Assembly (NCBI RefSeq): GCF_001493375.1
Contig: NZ_LN929755.1
Location: forward strand, 1 to 64,000
Length of the DNA: 64,000 bases
Source of the DNA: Streptomyces specialis
GTDB taxonomy: Bacteria; Actinomycetota; Actinomycetes; Streptomycetales; Streptomycetaceae
Reading direction: 5' to 3'
The notes beneath the pieces are model-generated. The model was given only the letters and a program-made list of their open reading frames with translations. It searched no databases and was not told where the DNA came from. Both the position numbers and the translations under genes were made by a program. Shown piece by piece: positions 1 through 8,875 of this stretch; position 1 is the first letter of the stretch; every line of letters begins with the position of its first letter.

Positions 1-104
1 CGAAGGAGAATGAGGAACGGACCCCCAGGAAATCGTGCGCGGGCCCCGGCAGAGTGCGCCGTGTCGAGACCGATCCCGGACCGAACGGCGAGAGGAACAG
101 CCGG

Positions 105-662
105 ATGAACGAGCACCGCACACGGGTCGTGATCATCGTCGGCAGCGTCCGGCGCGGCCGGTTCGGCCCCACCGTGGCCGACTGGTTCGCCTCCGTGGCC
201 CGCCGGCGCGGCGACATCGAGGTGGACGTCGTGGATCTGGCCGAGGCGTGGCTGCCCGGCGTGCTGCCGGAGGACGGCGGGCCCGTACCGGCGGCCGTGC
301 GGGACCTGGGCCCGTGGCTGGCGGCGGCGGACGCGTTCGTGATCGTGACGCCGGAGTACAACCACAGCTTCCCCGCCGCCCTGAAGAACGCCATCGACTG
401 GTACCGCGAGGAGTGGCGGGCCAAGCCCGTCGCGTTCGTCTCCTACGGCGACGCGGCGGGCGGGGTCCGGGCCGTGGAGCAACTCCGGCTGGTGTTCGCC
501 GGCCTGGAGGCGGTGACCGTCAGGGACGCCGTCCGCTTCCACGACTGCCGCGCCTGTTTCGCCCCCGCCGCCGCCGGTCCGGCCGCCGAGCGGATGCTCG
601 ACCGGCTCCTGTGGTGGGGACGCGCCCTGCGGCCCGCCCGGAGCGTCCCCGTCACCGCATAG
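105..662 (+). CDS. NADPH-dependent FMN reductase family protein
   Basis: A 185-residue flavodoxin-fold reductase, expected to reduce FMN or quinones with NAD(P)H in the cytoplasm. The N-terminal GSVRRGR loop (about residues 13-19) is the FMN phosphate-binding signature, and PEYNHSFP (about 83-90) followed by LKNAIDWY is the hallmark of the family. The ATG at 105 is chosen because GAGAGGA lies about ten bases upstream; the reading frame is open further upstream but without a ribosome site. It is followed 65 bp later by a quinone-oxidoreductase-like gene and then by a second flavodoxin-like gene, all on the same strand, suggesting a redox or detoxification operon. The natural substrate cannot be told. 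Confidence 0.88.
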   Translation: MNEHRTRVVIIVGSVRRGRFGPTVADWFASVARRRGDIEVDVVDLAEAWLPGVLPEDGGPVPAAVRDLGPWLAAADAFVIVTPEYNHSFPAALKNAIDWYREEWRAKPVAFVSYGDAAGGVRAVEQLRLVFAGLEAVTVRDAVRFHDCRACFAPAAAGPAAERMLDRLLWWGRALRPARSVPVTA

Positions 663-727
663 CGATCCGTCGCCCCAGGCAGACAACTCCGGGCCGCCGC
701 CCGGACATCACCGAGCAGGAGATCACC

Positions 728-1756
728 ATGTCCGTTCCCACCCACCGCACCGTCACCAGCCGCGAGATCCGGCTGGCCGCCCACTCCGCCGGCGAGGTCG
801 GCCCCACGGCCTTCACGCTGGCCCGTGCCGAGGTGCCCCCGCCCGCCGAGGGGCAGATCCTCGTCCGCAACACCTGGATGTCCGTCGACCCGTACATGCG
901 GCAGCGGATGATCGACGCCCCGTCGTTCCTCCCGCCGTTCCGGCTCGGCGCCGCCCTGGAGGGCGCGGCGGTCGGCGAGGTCGTGGCCTCCGCCGCCCCG
1001 GCGATCCCGGTCGGCACGACCGTCACCCACTTCCTGGGCTGGCGCGAGTACGCCGTGCTGGACGCCGCCGAGGCGACCGTCGTCGACACCCGGCTCGCGG
1101 CGCCGGAGGACTACCTGGGAGCCCTGGGCACCACCGGGCTGACCGCCTACGCGGCGCTGACCGAGGTGGCCCCGGTCCGGGAGGGCGACACCGTGTTCGT
1201 CTCCGCCGCGGCGGGGGCCGTGGGCAGCGTCGCCGGGCAGGTGGCCCGCAAGCTCGGGGCGGCCCGGGTGATCGGCTCGGCGGGCGGCCCGGAGAAGAGC
1301 GAACGGCTGCTGACCCGGTTCGGGTTCGACGCCGCGATCGACTACCGGGCCGGTTCGGTCGCGAAGCAACTGGCCGCCGCCGCCCCCGAGGGCATCGACG
1401 TCTACGTGGACAACGTCGGCGGCGACCATCTCGTCGCGGCGATCGACGCCCTGCGCCACGGCGGCCGGATCGCCATGGTCGGCGCGATCAGCGCCGCCAA
1501 CGCCACCGAGCCCGTCCCCGGCCCCCACAACCTGTTCGCGCTGGCCCCCAAGGACGCCACCCTGCGCGGCATGCTGGTCAACTCGTACTTCCCTCTCTTC
1601 CCCGAGTGGATCACCAAGGCCGCGGGCTGGCTGGCGGAGGGCTCCCTGGTCACCGAGTTCACCGTCGCCGAGGGCATCGAGCGGGCGCCCGCCGCGTTCC
1701 TGGACATGATGCGCGGCGCCAACGTCGGCAAGATGCTCGTGCGGCTGGGGAGGTGA
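728..1756 (+). CDS. NADP-dependent MDR-family oxidoreductase (CurA/YncB-like)
   Basis: A 342-residue zinc-free medium-chain dehydrogenase/reductase. The N-terminal half carries the WMSVDPYMRQRM block typical of the curcumin/alkenal reductase (CurA, leukotriene-B4 12-hydroxydehydrogenase) subfamily, and AAAGAVGSVAGQ at about residues 160-171 is the Rossmann NADP-binding loop. By family it would reduce alpha,beta-unsaturated ketones or aldehydes. The ATG at 728 is preceded by AGGAG with good spacing. The gene stops 4 bp before the GTG of the following flavodoxin-like reductase, so the two are almost certainly co-transcribed. Confidence 0.88.
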   Translation: MSVPTHRTVTSREIRLAAHSAGEVGPTAFTLARAEVPPPAEGQILVRNTWMSVDPYMRQRMIDAPSFLPPFRLGAALEGAAVGEVVASAAPAIPVGTTVTHFLGWREYAVLDAAEATVVDTRLAAPEDYLGALGTTGLTAYAALTEVAPVREGDTVFVSAAAGAVGSVAGQVARKLGAARVIGSAGGPEKSERLLTRFGFDAAIDYRAGSVAKQLAAAAPEGIDVYVDNVGGDHLVAAIDALRHGGRIAMVGAISAANATEPVPGPHNLFALAPKDATLRGMLVNSYFPLFPEWITKAAGWLAEGSLVTEFTVAEGIERAPAAFLDMMRGANVGKMLVRLGR

Positions 1757-1760
1757 CGTC

Positions 1761-2351
1761 GTGACACCGAGGACGCGCACGGCGCTGCTGGTCGTGGCCC
1801 ATCCCCGGTCGCGTTCGCTCACGGCGCGGGTCGCGGCCCGCGCCCGGGAGCGGCTGGAGGGGGCCGGCTTCGCCGTCGATCTGCTCGATCTGCACGCCGA
1901 GGGATTCGACCCGAGGATGACGGTCGCGGACGAGCCGGACTGGGGCGACCGCGACAAGACGTACTCCGCCGGGACCGAGACGCACATGCGGCGGCTGGCG
2001 GCGGCCGACACGATCGTCGTCGTCTTCCCGGTCTGGTGGTTCGGCCTGCCGGCCATCCTCAAGGGCTGGATCGACCGGGTCTGGAACCACGGCTTCGCGT
2101 ACGGCGGCGGCCGGTCCCGGCTGCGCGGCAAGCGGCTCCTCTGGCTCGGACTGGCCGGCTACTCCGAGGAGCGCTTCACCGCCGGCGGCTGGGACACGTT
2201 GCTGACACGGCAGCTCACGCAAGGCATCGCGGGGTTCTGCGGCATCGAGGACGTGACCGTCCGGCTGCTGTACGGCACGGTCCCCGAAGGCACCGCCGGC
2301 GACGACCACGTCAAGGCCGTCCTCACCGCCGCCGACGCGGCACTGCCGTGA
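1761..2351 (+). CDS. NAD(P)H quinone oxidoreductase, flavodoxin-like fold (MdaB/KefF type)
   Basis: A 196-residue flavodoxin-2 family protein. AHPRSRSLTARVA near the N-terminus matches the FAD/FMN phosphate loop, and FPVWWFGLPAILKGWIDR (from about residue 89) is the classic NQO1/MdaB/KefF motif. Predicted to be a cytoplasmic two-electron quinone reductase. The GTG start at 1761 has GGGAGG just upstream, overlapping the stop region of the preceding oxidoreductase. Third member of a reductase operon. Confidence 0.88.
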   Translation: MTPRTRTALLVVAHPRSRSLTARVAARARERLEGAGFAVDLLDLHAEGFDPRMTVADEPDWGDRDKTYSAGTETHMRRLAAADTIVVVFPVWWFGLPAILKGWIDRVWNHGFAYGGGRSRLRGKRLLWLGLAGYSEERFTAGGWDTLLTRQLTQGIAGFCGIEDVTVRLLYGTVPEGTAGDDHVKAVLTAADAALP

Positions 2352-2639
2352 CCCCACGCCCGGATCGGTCCGCGCGCGGCGTCCGGGCGGGGCTGCGGAT
2401 CGGCGTTCTCACCGCCGATGTCGGCGGCGGCGTGGCGCGGGACACCACGCATCGCGTGCAGGTCGAACTGCTTCCGGAGGGCGGCATGCTGCTCGTCGGC
2501 CGTTCTTGAACCGGGGACGATCGCCGGGCCGGGTACCGGAGTTAACGGGTCGGCAATTCGCTTGCGCCGTCGCGCCCGACGCGGATCATGGTCGGGGGTG
2601 TCGGCCGGAACGCGGCACGGCAGCGACCGAGGGGGATGC

Positions 2640-3020
2640 ATGAGGAAGCGTGTACTGGGTGTCGCGGCGGCCACCGCCGCGACGGTGCTGGGCGGTCTGG
2701 CGACAGCGGCTCCGGCCCATGCCACCGGCCACGGGCCCGGCAACTACGGCGTCTGGGCGTCGAACGTCAACGTCCGCGACAACTGGGGCAACCCGGCGGC
2801 CTGCGAGAACTATCCGTCGCCGACGAACTGCCCCAACGTGCTGGTGAAGCTCAGCCCGCCCGCGCAGGTGTACGTGCAGTGCCAGACCGTGGGCCAGACC
2901 GTCGGCGGCAACCCGTACTGGGTGCGGGTGTTCGTGTCCTCGGCCTCCGAGACCGGGTACATGGCCAGCTACTACATCGACAACGCGACGAACTGGATCG
3001 ACGGCGTGCCGGCGTGCTGA
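2640..3020 (+). CDS. Secreted SH3-like domain protein
   Basis: A 126-residue protein with a Sec signal peptide (MRKRVLG core, hydrophobic stretch, cleavage near APAHA) and a compact extracellular domain with VNVRDNWG, VYVQCQTVG and YWVRVFV segments, as seen in bacterial SH3-like secreted proteins of Streptomyces. Several cysteines suggest disulfides. The ATG at 2640 follows a GAGGGGG ribosome site. It converges on a second protein of the same kind at 3101-3472, with a hairpin between them. Cell-wall binding is a family-level inference. Confidence 0.75.
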   Translation: MRKRVLGVAAATAATVLGGLATAAPAHATGHGPGNYGVWASNVNVRDNWGNPAACENYPSPTNCPNVLVKLSPPAQVYVQCQTVGQTVGGNPYWVRVFVSSASETGYMASYYIDNATNWIDGVPAC

Positions 3021-3052
3021 GCGCCGCGCCCGACCAGCGGCCAGGTTGACGG

Positions 3053-3088
3053 TCTCCCGCCGCGTGGCGCGTGCCGCGCGGCGGGAGA
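3053..3088. terminator. Bidirectional hairpin terminator
   Basis: A 12-bp perfect stem (tctcccgccgcg paired with cgcggcgggaga) with a 12-base loop lies between two convergent genes. There is no long U tract, as is common in Streptomyces. Confidence 0.6.
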
Positions 3089-3100
3089 GCGGTCGTACGG

Positions 3101-3472
3101 CTAGCAGCCGTTCAGCGGGGCCTCCCGGTACACCAGCGAGGACGACACCCATCCGGTGACACCGGTGGTGTTGTCGGTCAGGTAGTACCAGGAGTGGTTG
3201 GGCTCCGGTGCCACGAAACAGTGGACCGTCACCGAGTGGTTGCGGTAGCCGAGACCGGCGACCCCGTACTGGAGGCCGGGGCCGGTGCGGATCCGGACAC
3301 CGTCCTCGCGGAACTGGCCCCAGATGGAGGCGGACACGTCGGTGGCGGTGACGTCGGTGGCCACCTGCGTGGGCGCGGCGGGCGCGGCGGCCTGCGCGGT
3401 GCCCGCCCCCAACAGCGCGACGGGTACGGCCAGGCCGATGGCCAGGACGAGACGCGAGACATGGCGTCGCAT
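3101..3472 (-). CDS. Secreted SH3-like domain protein
   Basis: A 123-residue protein with signal peptide (MRRHVSRLVLAIGLA, cleavage near GTAQA) and an extracellular domain containing VRIRTGPGLQYGVAGLG, a typical SH3_3-type repeat (VNVRSGPSTSY-like), then VTVHCFV, WYYLTD and GWVSSSLV. The ATG at 3472 is preceded by a GGGATC purine-rich stretch. It is convergent with and distantly similar to the protein at 2640-3020. Likely binds cell wall or is processed in the envelope; no catalytic domain is seen. Confidence 0.78.
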   Translation of the reverse strand: MRRHVSRLVLAIGLAVPVALLGAGTAQAAAPAAPTQVATDVTATDVSASIWGQFREDGVRIRTGPGLQYGVAGLGYRNHSVTVHCFVAPEPNHSWYYLTDNTTGVTGWVSSSLVYREAPLNGC

Positions 3473-3761
3473 GGAGAGATCCCCTCGTGATGGGTGAAGC
3501 CGGTCGGCCGCTGGAACTGCTCGCAAGACGGTGCCCCTGGATCCCTCATTGTTCGCCATCGCGACGGCCGACGAGCCGGTCGGGCCAGAGCATAGACGCC
3601 AAGTCACCCCAGAGCACCACCTCTTACACCAATCCCCTCATCCAGGCAGGAATCCCCACAAGGGGAATGCCCCCTTCTCCCTCGCGAAGGGACGCGACGC
3701 CGGGCTGTCACCGCTCGTCGGCTTCGGGGTCGGCCCGCCTGGGGGCGGGTTAGCATCCGGC

Positions 3762-4751
3762 ATGCGGATCTTGGAGATGCTGGACGGGCTCGGTGACGGA
3801 GCGTTCGTCGTCGATCGCGCGGGGCTTGTCCTGGCCGCGAACGAGACCGCCGGCCGGCAGGCCGGGGCGGGTCCCGCGGGCATGGCCGGCGTCCCGGTGT
3901 GGCGGTTCGGGGGGCCGAGCGCGCTCCAGTACCGGGCCGCGGTCACCGCCGCGGTGCGCGGGAAGCCGGCCGGCGGGATCGTCGCCGCGTGCGGCGAGCG
4001 GTGGCTGGAGGTCGTCTGCCGCCCCCTTGAGGACGGGGAGGTGCTGGTCGTGCGGCGGGACGTCACCGCGCGGGTGGCGGCGCAGGAGGAGGCGAAGTCG
4101 CTGCGGACCCGGCTGCTGACGGTGCAGGACCAGGAACGGTCCTCCGTCGCCCGCGACCTCCACGACGACGTGGGGCAGAGCATGACGGCGCTGCTGATGG
4201 AGCTGCGGTCGCTGGAGGGCCCGTTGGACGAGGCGGCACGGCTGGAGCGGGTGCGGTCCGCGACGGGGCTGGTCCGGGCCGCGATGCGGGGACTGCGCCA
4301 GGTGCTGTACCGTCTGACCCCGCCCGCGCTGGAGACGACGCCGCTGCCGCAGGCCGTCGAGGACTACGGCCGCGCGTTCGGCTCGATCAGCGGGTTCGAG
4401 GTGTCGGTGCGGGCCTCGGAGCTGCCGCACCTGACGCTGGACCAGCAGCGGGCGCTGTACCGCCTCCTTCAGGAAGGGCTGAACAACGTGGCCAAGCACG
4501 CTCAGGCGTCCAGCGCCCGGGTGACCCTGGGCGCGGCGGGCGACCGGGTCAGCCTGGAGATCGCGGACGACGGCCGGGGGTTCGACCCGGTCTCGGCCCG
4601 GGCCCGGGGCACCGGCCTGGGGCTCAACGGCATGGCCGAGCGATTCCGGGCACTGGGCGGGCGGCTCGACGTCGAGGCCGCGCCCGGCGAGGGCGCGCGG
4701 CTGCGCGGCACGCTGCCGGTGTCCGGCACGGCGGAAGCGGGTGTCCGGTGA
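3762..4751 (+). CDS. NarL-type sensor histidine kinase (PAS-HisKA_3-HATPase)
   Basis: A 329-residue cytoplasmic kinase without membrane segments. An N-terminal PAS-like domain (about residues 1-110) precedes the DHp domain with VARDLHDDVGQ (phospho-acceptor His near residue 132) and a HATPase domain with the N box EGLNNVAKHA (about 238) and G boxes DDGRGFDP and GTGLGLNGMAER. The GTG of the response regulator overlaps the TGA stop (GTGA at 4748-4751), so the two are translationally coupled. The stimulus is unknown; the PAS domain suggests an intracellular signal. Confidence 0.9.
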   Translation: MRILEMLDGLGDGAFVVDRAGLVLAANETAGRQAGAGPAGMAGVPVWRFGGPSALQYRAAVTAAVRGKPAGGIVAACGERWLEVVCRPLEDGEVLVVRRDVTARVAAQEEAKSLRTRLLTVQDQERSSVARDLHDDVGQSMTALLMELRSLEGPLDEAARLERVRSATGLVRAAMRGLRQVLYRLTPPALETTPLPQAVEDYGRAFGSISGFEVSVRASELPHLTLDQQRALYRLLQEGLNNVAKHAQASSARVTLGAAGDRVSLEIADDGRGFDPVSARARGTGLGLNGMAERFRALGGRLDVEAAPGEGARLRGTLPVSGTAEAGVR

Positions 4752-5422
4752 CCGCCGTCCCGGTGCTGGTCGTGGACGACCACGCCGTCGTGCGGGCGGG
4801 CGTGGCGCGGCTGATCGGCGACCACCCGGAGCTGGAGGTCGTGGCGGAGGCGTCCGACGCGGAGTCGGCGCTCGGCGCGGCGGCCCGTTTCGCGCCGCGC
4901 GTGGTGGTGCTGGACCTGTCCCTGCCCGGCGGGCCGCAGCCCACCGCGGAACGCGCCGACCCGGCGGTCGGGCTGCGCACGATCCGCGCGCTGCGTGACC
5001 TGCCCGAGGGCGCGCCGGACGTGGTGGTGCTGTCGATGCACGGCGAGCCGGCGGTGGTCCGGCAGGCGCTGGCGGCCGGCGCGGTCGGCTATGTGATGAA
5101 GCAGTCCGTGACGTCGGAGCTGCTGGCAGCGGTGCTCGCGGCGGGGCGCGGCAGTGTGTACCTCAGCGCGGAGGTCTCCCACGTGCTGACGGGGGGGGTG
5201 ACGCCCGGCACCCGCACGGCGGCGGACCGGCTGTCCGCGCGGGAACGGCAGGTCGTCGCGCTGATCGTCGAGGGGCACTCGACGCGGGAGATCGCGGCCC
5301 GGCTGGCGGTGAGCCCGAAGACGGTGGAGAAGCAGCGCCGGGACGCGATGCACAAGCTGGAGGTCACCAACGTGGCGGGGCTGGTGCGGGCCGCGCTGGA
5401 GGCCGGTCTCGGCGACGCCTGA
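4748..5422 (+). CDS. LuxR/NarL-family response regulator
   Basis: A 224-residue regulator with a receiver domain (VVDDHAVVRAG at the N-terminus, phospho-acceptor Asp in VVLDLSLP near residue 55, conserved Lys in GYVMKQS) and a C-terminal LuxR HTH (LSARERQVVALIVEGHSTREIAARL, split here as LSARERQ at about 161 and the following recognition helix). Partner of the overlapping kinase gene. Targets unknown. Confidence 0.93.
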   Translation: MTAVPVLVVDDHAVVRAGVARLIGDHPELEVVAEASDAESALGAAARFAPRVVVLDLSLPGGPQPTAERADPAVGLRTIRALRDLPEGAPDVVVLSMHGEPAVVRQALAAGAVGYVMKQSVTSELLAAVLAAGRGSVYLSAEVSHVLTGGVTPGTRTAADRLSARERQVVALIVEGHSTREIAARLAVSPKTVEKQRRDAMHKLEVTNVAGLVRAALEAGLGDA

Positions 5423-5444
5423 GCGGCCCCGGACGCGGGGCCGC
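5423..5444. terminator. Hairpin terminator
   Basis: gcggccccg and cggggccgc pair across a 4-base loop immediately after the response-regulator stop, between two convergent genes. Confidence 0.5.
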
Positions 5445-5451
5445 CGGGCCG

Positions 5452-6300
5452 TCAGGCGGTCACGCGGTTGATCCAGCGGGTCAGGTCGGCCACGACCTCG
5501 TCGCGGTTCAGCTCGTTGAGGACCTCGTGCCGGGCCTCCGGGTAGACGCGGTACGTCAGGTCGGTGAGCCCGGCGTCGCGGTAACGGCCGACGACGAGGT
5601 CGCTGAGGGTGAGCCCGGCGTTGAGGGGGTCACGGTCGCCGACGACGACGTACAGCGGCAGGTCGGCGGGGATGCCACGCGGCTGGGCGAGTCGCTGGGC
5701 GGCGGTGGCGAGTTCGGCGGTGCCCTCGGGGTCGAGGGTGAAGCCGCACAGCGGGTCGGCGAGGTACGCGTCGACCTGCCGTTCGTCACGGCTGAGCCAG
5801 TCGAACGGGGTGCGCACGGGGTGGAACGCGTCGTTGAACCGCGCGAACAGGTCCTCGTCCCGCGCGGGGGCGTCCGGGTCGGCGAAGCGGCGGTCGGGCG
5901 CGGTGGTGCCGGAGAGGGCGGCGCCGGCGAGGAGGTCCGCGTTGTCCAGCAGGTACTGCTGGAGCGCGAACGATCCCATGCTGTGGCCGAGCAGGATCAG
6001 CGGCAGGCCGGGGTGGCGTTCCCGGGCGGTGCGCGAGACGGTGACCATGTCCTGGACGAGGAGGTTCCAGCCGTCCTTGCCGAGGCGTCCTGGGCCGGCG
6101 TGCATGCTGAGACCGTGCCCGCGGTGGTCGTTGGCGTAGACGATGTAGCCGGTGGCGTTGAGGGACTCGGCCAGAGGCGCGTAGCGGCCCGCGTGCTCAC
6201 CCATGCCGTGGGCGATCTGGACGATGCCGCGCGGCGCGATCCGGGGGTGCCACTCGTGCACGTGTATCCGGACGTCGTTCTCGCTGGTGAATTCGAACAT
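5452..6300 (-). CDS. Alpha/beta hydrolase, monoacylglycerol lipase/lysophospholipase-like
   Basis: A 282-residue serine hydrolase. HGMGEHAGRY (about residue 32) is the oxyanion/lid signature of the monoacylglycerol lipase group, GHSMGS (about 107-112) is the nucleophile elbow, and the C-terminal VVGDRDPLN and EARHEVLNE supply Asp and His. No signal peptide, so cytoplasmic. The ATG at 6300 has GAAGGAAG upstream. Likely hydrolyses monoacylglycerols or lysophospholipids; substrate not proven by sequence. Confidence 0.88.
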   Translation of the reverse strand: MFEFTSENDVRIHVHEWHPRIAPRGIVQIAHGMGEHAGRYAPLAESLNATGYIVYANDHRGHGLSMHAGPGRLGKDGWNLLVQDMVTVSRTARERHPGLPLILLGHSMGSFALQQYLLDNADLLAGAALSGTTAPDRRFADPDAPARDEDLFARFNDAFHPVRTPFDWLSRDERQVDAYLADPLCGFTLDPEGTAELATAAQRLAQPRGIPADLPLYVVVGDRDPLNAGLTLSDLVVGRYRDAGLTDLTYRVYPEARHEVLNELNRDEVVADLTRWINRVTA

Positions 6301-6392
6301 CGAAGCTTCCTTCAGGTGTGCTGCCCGGCGGACGGCACCGGCCGGGGCCGGCGCCGTCCGGGTACGGCGGGCGCGGAGGGCTTCCGCGGCCA

Positions 6393-6444
6393 GGGCCTGT
6401 CTTCTGGATCTGCGTGGCCCCGCGGAGATCCAGAAGAGAGGCCC
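6393..6444. terminator. Strong inverted-repeat terminator
   Basis: Two 19-base arms (gggcctgtcttctggatct and its near-perfect complement, one mismatch) flank a 14-base loop just after the livF stop codon. It ends the liv operon and also separates it from the lipase gene. Confidence 0.65.
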
Positions 6445-7151
6445 TACGCCCCGGTGCCGAGGTAGGCGTCCGACACGGCGTCGGCGTCGAGGAGTTCGGT
6501 GACCGGGCCGCTGGCCGCGACCTGGCCGTGGGCCAGCACGTAGGCGGTCGAGCAGAGCTTCTCGACGAGCCGGACGTTCTGTTCCACCAGGAGCATCGCG
6601 GTGCCGTCGCGGGCGATGTCGCGGAGCGTCTCGCCGACCTCGTCGACGGCGACCGGTGACAGGCCGCTGGAGGGTTCGTCGAGGAGGACGAGCTGCGGGT
6701 CGGACATCAGGGCGCGGGCGATGGCCACGGTCTGCTGCTGGCCGCCGCTGAGCCGCCCGGCGGCCTCGGCGCGGCGGTCGTGGAGCCAGCCGAACCGCTC
6801 GTAGGCCCGCCCCAGCCGCTCCTGCCGCGTCTTCCGCCCCTGCCCGTAGGCGCCGAGCAGGAGGTTGTCCTCGATGCTCATGTTGGGGAAGAGCCTGCGG
6901 TTCTCCGGGCACAGGGCGATGCCCGCGCGGACGAGGGCGCCGGTGCCGTGGTCGGTGACGTCGTGGCCGTTGAACACGATCCGGCCGCTCTGCCGCGGGA
7001 CGCGGCCGAGGATGCCGAGCAGGGTGCTCGTCTTGCCGGCGCCGTTGGCCCCGAGGATGCCGGTGACGGTCCCGGCCTCGGCGCGCAGGCTGACGTCGCG
7101 GACCGCGACGGTGGGGCCGAAGGCGACGGTGAGGTTCTGGACGGTGAGCAT
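6444..7151 (-). CDS. livF: Branched-chain amino acid-type ABC transporter ATPase (LivF)
   Basis: A 235-residue ABC ATPase: Walker A GANGAGKTS, Q-loop region CPENRRLFPNMS, signature LSGGQQQTVAIARAL, Walker B LVLLDEPSSGL and the H-loop-position VEQNV typical of LivF. It is the last gene of a five-gene importer operon transcribed leftward (livK-livH-livM-livG-livF), 2 bp after livG. It energises uptake together with LivG at the inner face of the membrane. Substrate is a hydrophobic amino acid or related small organic molecule by family. Confidence 0.92.
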   Translation of the reverse strand: MLTVQNLTVAFGPTVAVRDVSLRAEAGTVTGILGANGAGKTSTLLGILGRVPRQSGRIVFNGHDVTDHGTGALVRAGIALCPENRRLFPNMSIEDNLLLGAYGQGRKTRQERLGRAYERFGWLHDRRAEAAGRLSGGQQQTVAIARALMSDPQLVLLDEPSSGLSPVAVDEVGETLRDIARDGTAMLLVEQNVRLVEKLCSTAYVLAHGQVAASGPVTELLDADAVSDAYLGTGA

Positions 7152-7153
7152 GG

Positions 7154-7867
7154 TCAGGCTCCTCCCAGGTAGGAGGCGATGACCGCCTTGTCGGATCGGT
7201 TCTCCTCGGGGGTGCCGGTGGCCAGCACCTTCCCGGCGGCGACCACGAGGACGGTCTGGGCCAGCGGCATGAGGAACTTCATGTTGTGGTCCACGACGAT
7301 GACGGCGACGTCGAGTTCGCCGGCGACCCTGCGGACCGCCTCGGCGAGCGCGCCCGCCTCGTCGCGGTCCATGCCGACCGCGGGCTCGTCGAGCAGGAGC
7401 ACGCGGGGGCCGGTGGCCAGGGCGAGGGCGATCATGGACAGGCGCTGGGCGGCGCTGGTGAGACTGGCGCAGGGCCGGTCCAGCATGCCGTCGATCCCGA
7501 GCAGGGCCGCCAGTTCCTCGTCGGACCAGAACGGGCGGTCGTCCTTGCGTTCCCCGTGGGCGAGCCGCAGGCTCTCGCGGAGCGTCCAGGTGGGGAACAG
7601 GCGGGTCGTCTGGAAGGTGCGGGCGATGCCGGCGCGCGCCGCGCGGTGCGCGCCGCGGCCGGAAGCGGTCTTCCCCTCCAGGGTGACGGTGCCCTCGGTG
7701 GGCGCGAGGGTGCCGGCGAGCATGCTGAGGAGCGTGGTCTTGCCGGACCCGTTGGGGCCGATGAGGCCGAGGATCTGGCCGGCGTCGAGGGTGAAGGACA
7801 CCCCGTTGACGGCGGCGACCCCGCCGAACTTCTTGACCAGCCCCTCGACGGTCAGCAGCGTCGTCAT
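7154..7867 (-). CDS. livG: Branched-chain amino acid-type ABC transporter ATPase (LivG), degenerate signature
   Basis: A 237-residue ABC ATPase with intact Walker A (GPNGSGKTT) and Walker B (VLLLDEPAVGMD) and the VVDHNMKFLM segment typical of LivG. The ABC signature, normally LSYGQQR or LSGGQ, reads LTSAAQRLS here, so it has lost the conserved glycines. LivF keeps its canonical signature, so this would be an asymmetric ATPase pair. The ATG at 7867 overlaps the livM stop by 4 bp. Confidence 0.88.
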   Translation of the reverse strand: MTTLLTVEGLVKKFGGVAAVNGVSFTLDAGQILGLIGPNGSGKTTLLSMLAGTLAPTEGTVTLEGKTASGRGAHRAARAGIARTFQTTRLFPTWTLRESLRLAHGERKDDRPFWSDEELAALLGIDGMLDRPCASLTSAAQRLSMIALALATGPRVLLLDEPAVGMDRDEAGALAEAVRRVAGELDVAVIVVDHNMKFLMPLAQTVLVVAAGKVLATGTPEENRSDKAVIASYLGGA

Positions 7868-8874
7868 GACGTCGCCTCCTTCGGGCGCAGCCGCCGCCAC
7901 AGAGCGGCGAGACCGCCCAGGATGCCGTTGGGGACGACAAGGGTGACGACGATGAACAGGACGCCGAGCACGATCTGGCTGACGCCGGGACCGAGGTCGA
8001 TGAGCTGGGTGAGGCTCAGCACCACGGCGCTGCCGACGACGGGGGCCAGCAGCCGCCCGTATCCGGCCAGTCCGATGGCGACGAACATCAGGAAGCTCTG
8101 CGCGTAGGTGAACTGGGAGGGTGCGACCACGCCGTTGTACTGGGCGAACAGCACACCGGCCCAGGCGCCGAAGCCGGAGGAGATCACGATCGCCATCAGC
8201 TTCACGCGCGCCGTCGGCACGCCCACGTGCTGGGCGAGGTCCTCGTCCTCGCGGATGGCCCGCAGCCGGGCCCCGAACCGGCTGAGGGACATCGCGTAGA
8301 ACAGGGCCAGGCCCACGGAGAGGGAGGCGGCCAGCAGGACCAGCGTCTGGTCGAGCGAGTAGCCCAGATCGACGGGGCGCCCCAGGGGGCCGCCGGTCCA
8401 CTCGGCCGCGTTGGTGAAGACCAGGGTCATCACCGCGGTGAAGAAGAGCGTGCCGATCGCGAAGTACTGACCGCGCGTGCGGCTGAAGACCAGCGCGACG
8501 ACGAGGCCGCCGAGCATGGTCACCACCACGGCGAGGGGCGCCGCGAGGCTCATCGGCATCCCCTTCTCCAGGAAGATCGCCGAGAGGTACGCGCCGCCGC
8601 CGTAGAAGGCGGCGTGCGCCAGGCTCGGGTATCCGCCGAGCCCCTGGACCAGGTTGAGGCCGGTGAGCGCGATGGTCCACACGACGGCCAGCAGCGCGAC
8701 CTGCGCCTGCTCACCCTCCAGACCGGTCAGGAGGGAGTGCGCCAGGATGCCGAGGGCGACGATCCCGGCCAGGACTCCGCCATGCCGCGCGGCGGCGTTC
8801 GGCGTCACCCGGATCCGCCGCTCCGGCTTGGCCGCCGGCGCGGACGCCTCGGCCGGGGGTGCGGTGGTGTGCAC
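7864..8874 (-). CDS. livM: Branched-chain amino acid-type ABC permease (LivM)
   Basis: About 336 residues with a cytoplasmic Ala/Pro-rich N-terminus and 8-9 hydrophobic segments. YPSLAHAAFYGGGAYLSA and the cytoplasmic EAA-like loop LRAIREDEDLAQHVGV are diagnostic of LivM. The GTG at 8874 is preferred because AGAAGGGTGG lies 6-8 bases upstream and it falls right after the livH stop; an ATG at 8895 without a ribosome site would overlap livH. Confidence 0.88.
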   Translation of the reverse strand: MHTTAPPAEASAPAAKPERRIRVTPNAAARHGGVLAGIVALGILAHSLLTGLEGEQAQVALLAVVWTIALTGLNLVQGLGGYPSLAHAAFYGGGAYLSAIFLEKGMPMSLAAPLAVVVTMLGGLVVALVFSRTRGQYFAIGTLFFTAVMTLVFTNAAEWTGGPLGRPVDLGYSLDQTLVLLAASLSVGLALFYAMSLSRFGARLRAIREDEDLAQHVGVPTARVKLMAIVISSGFGAWAGVLFAQYNGVVAPSQFTYAQSFLMFVAIGLAGYGRLLAPVVGSAVVLSLTQLIDLGPGVSQIVLGVLFIVVTLVVPNGILGGLAALWRRLRPKEATS

Positions 8875-8875
8875 G

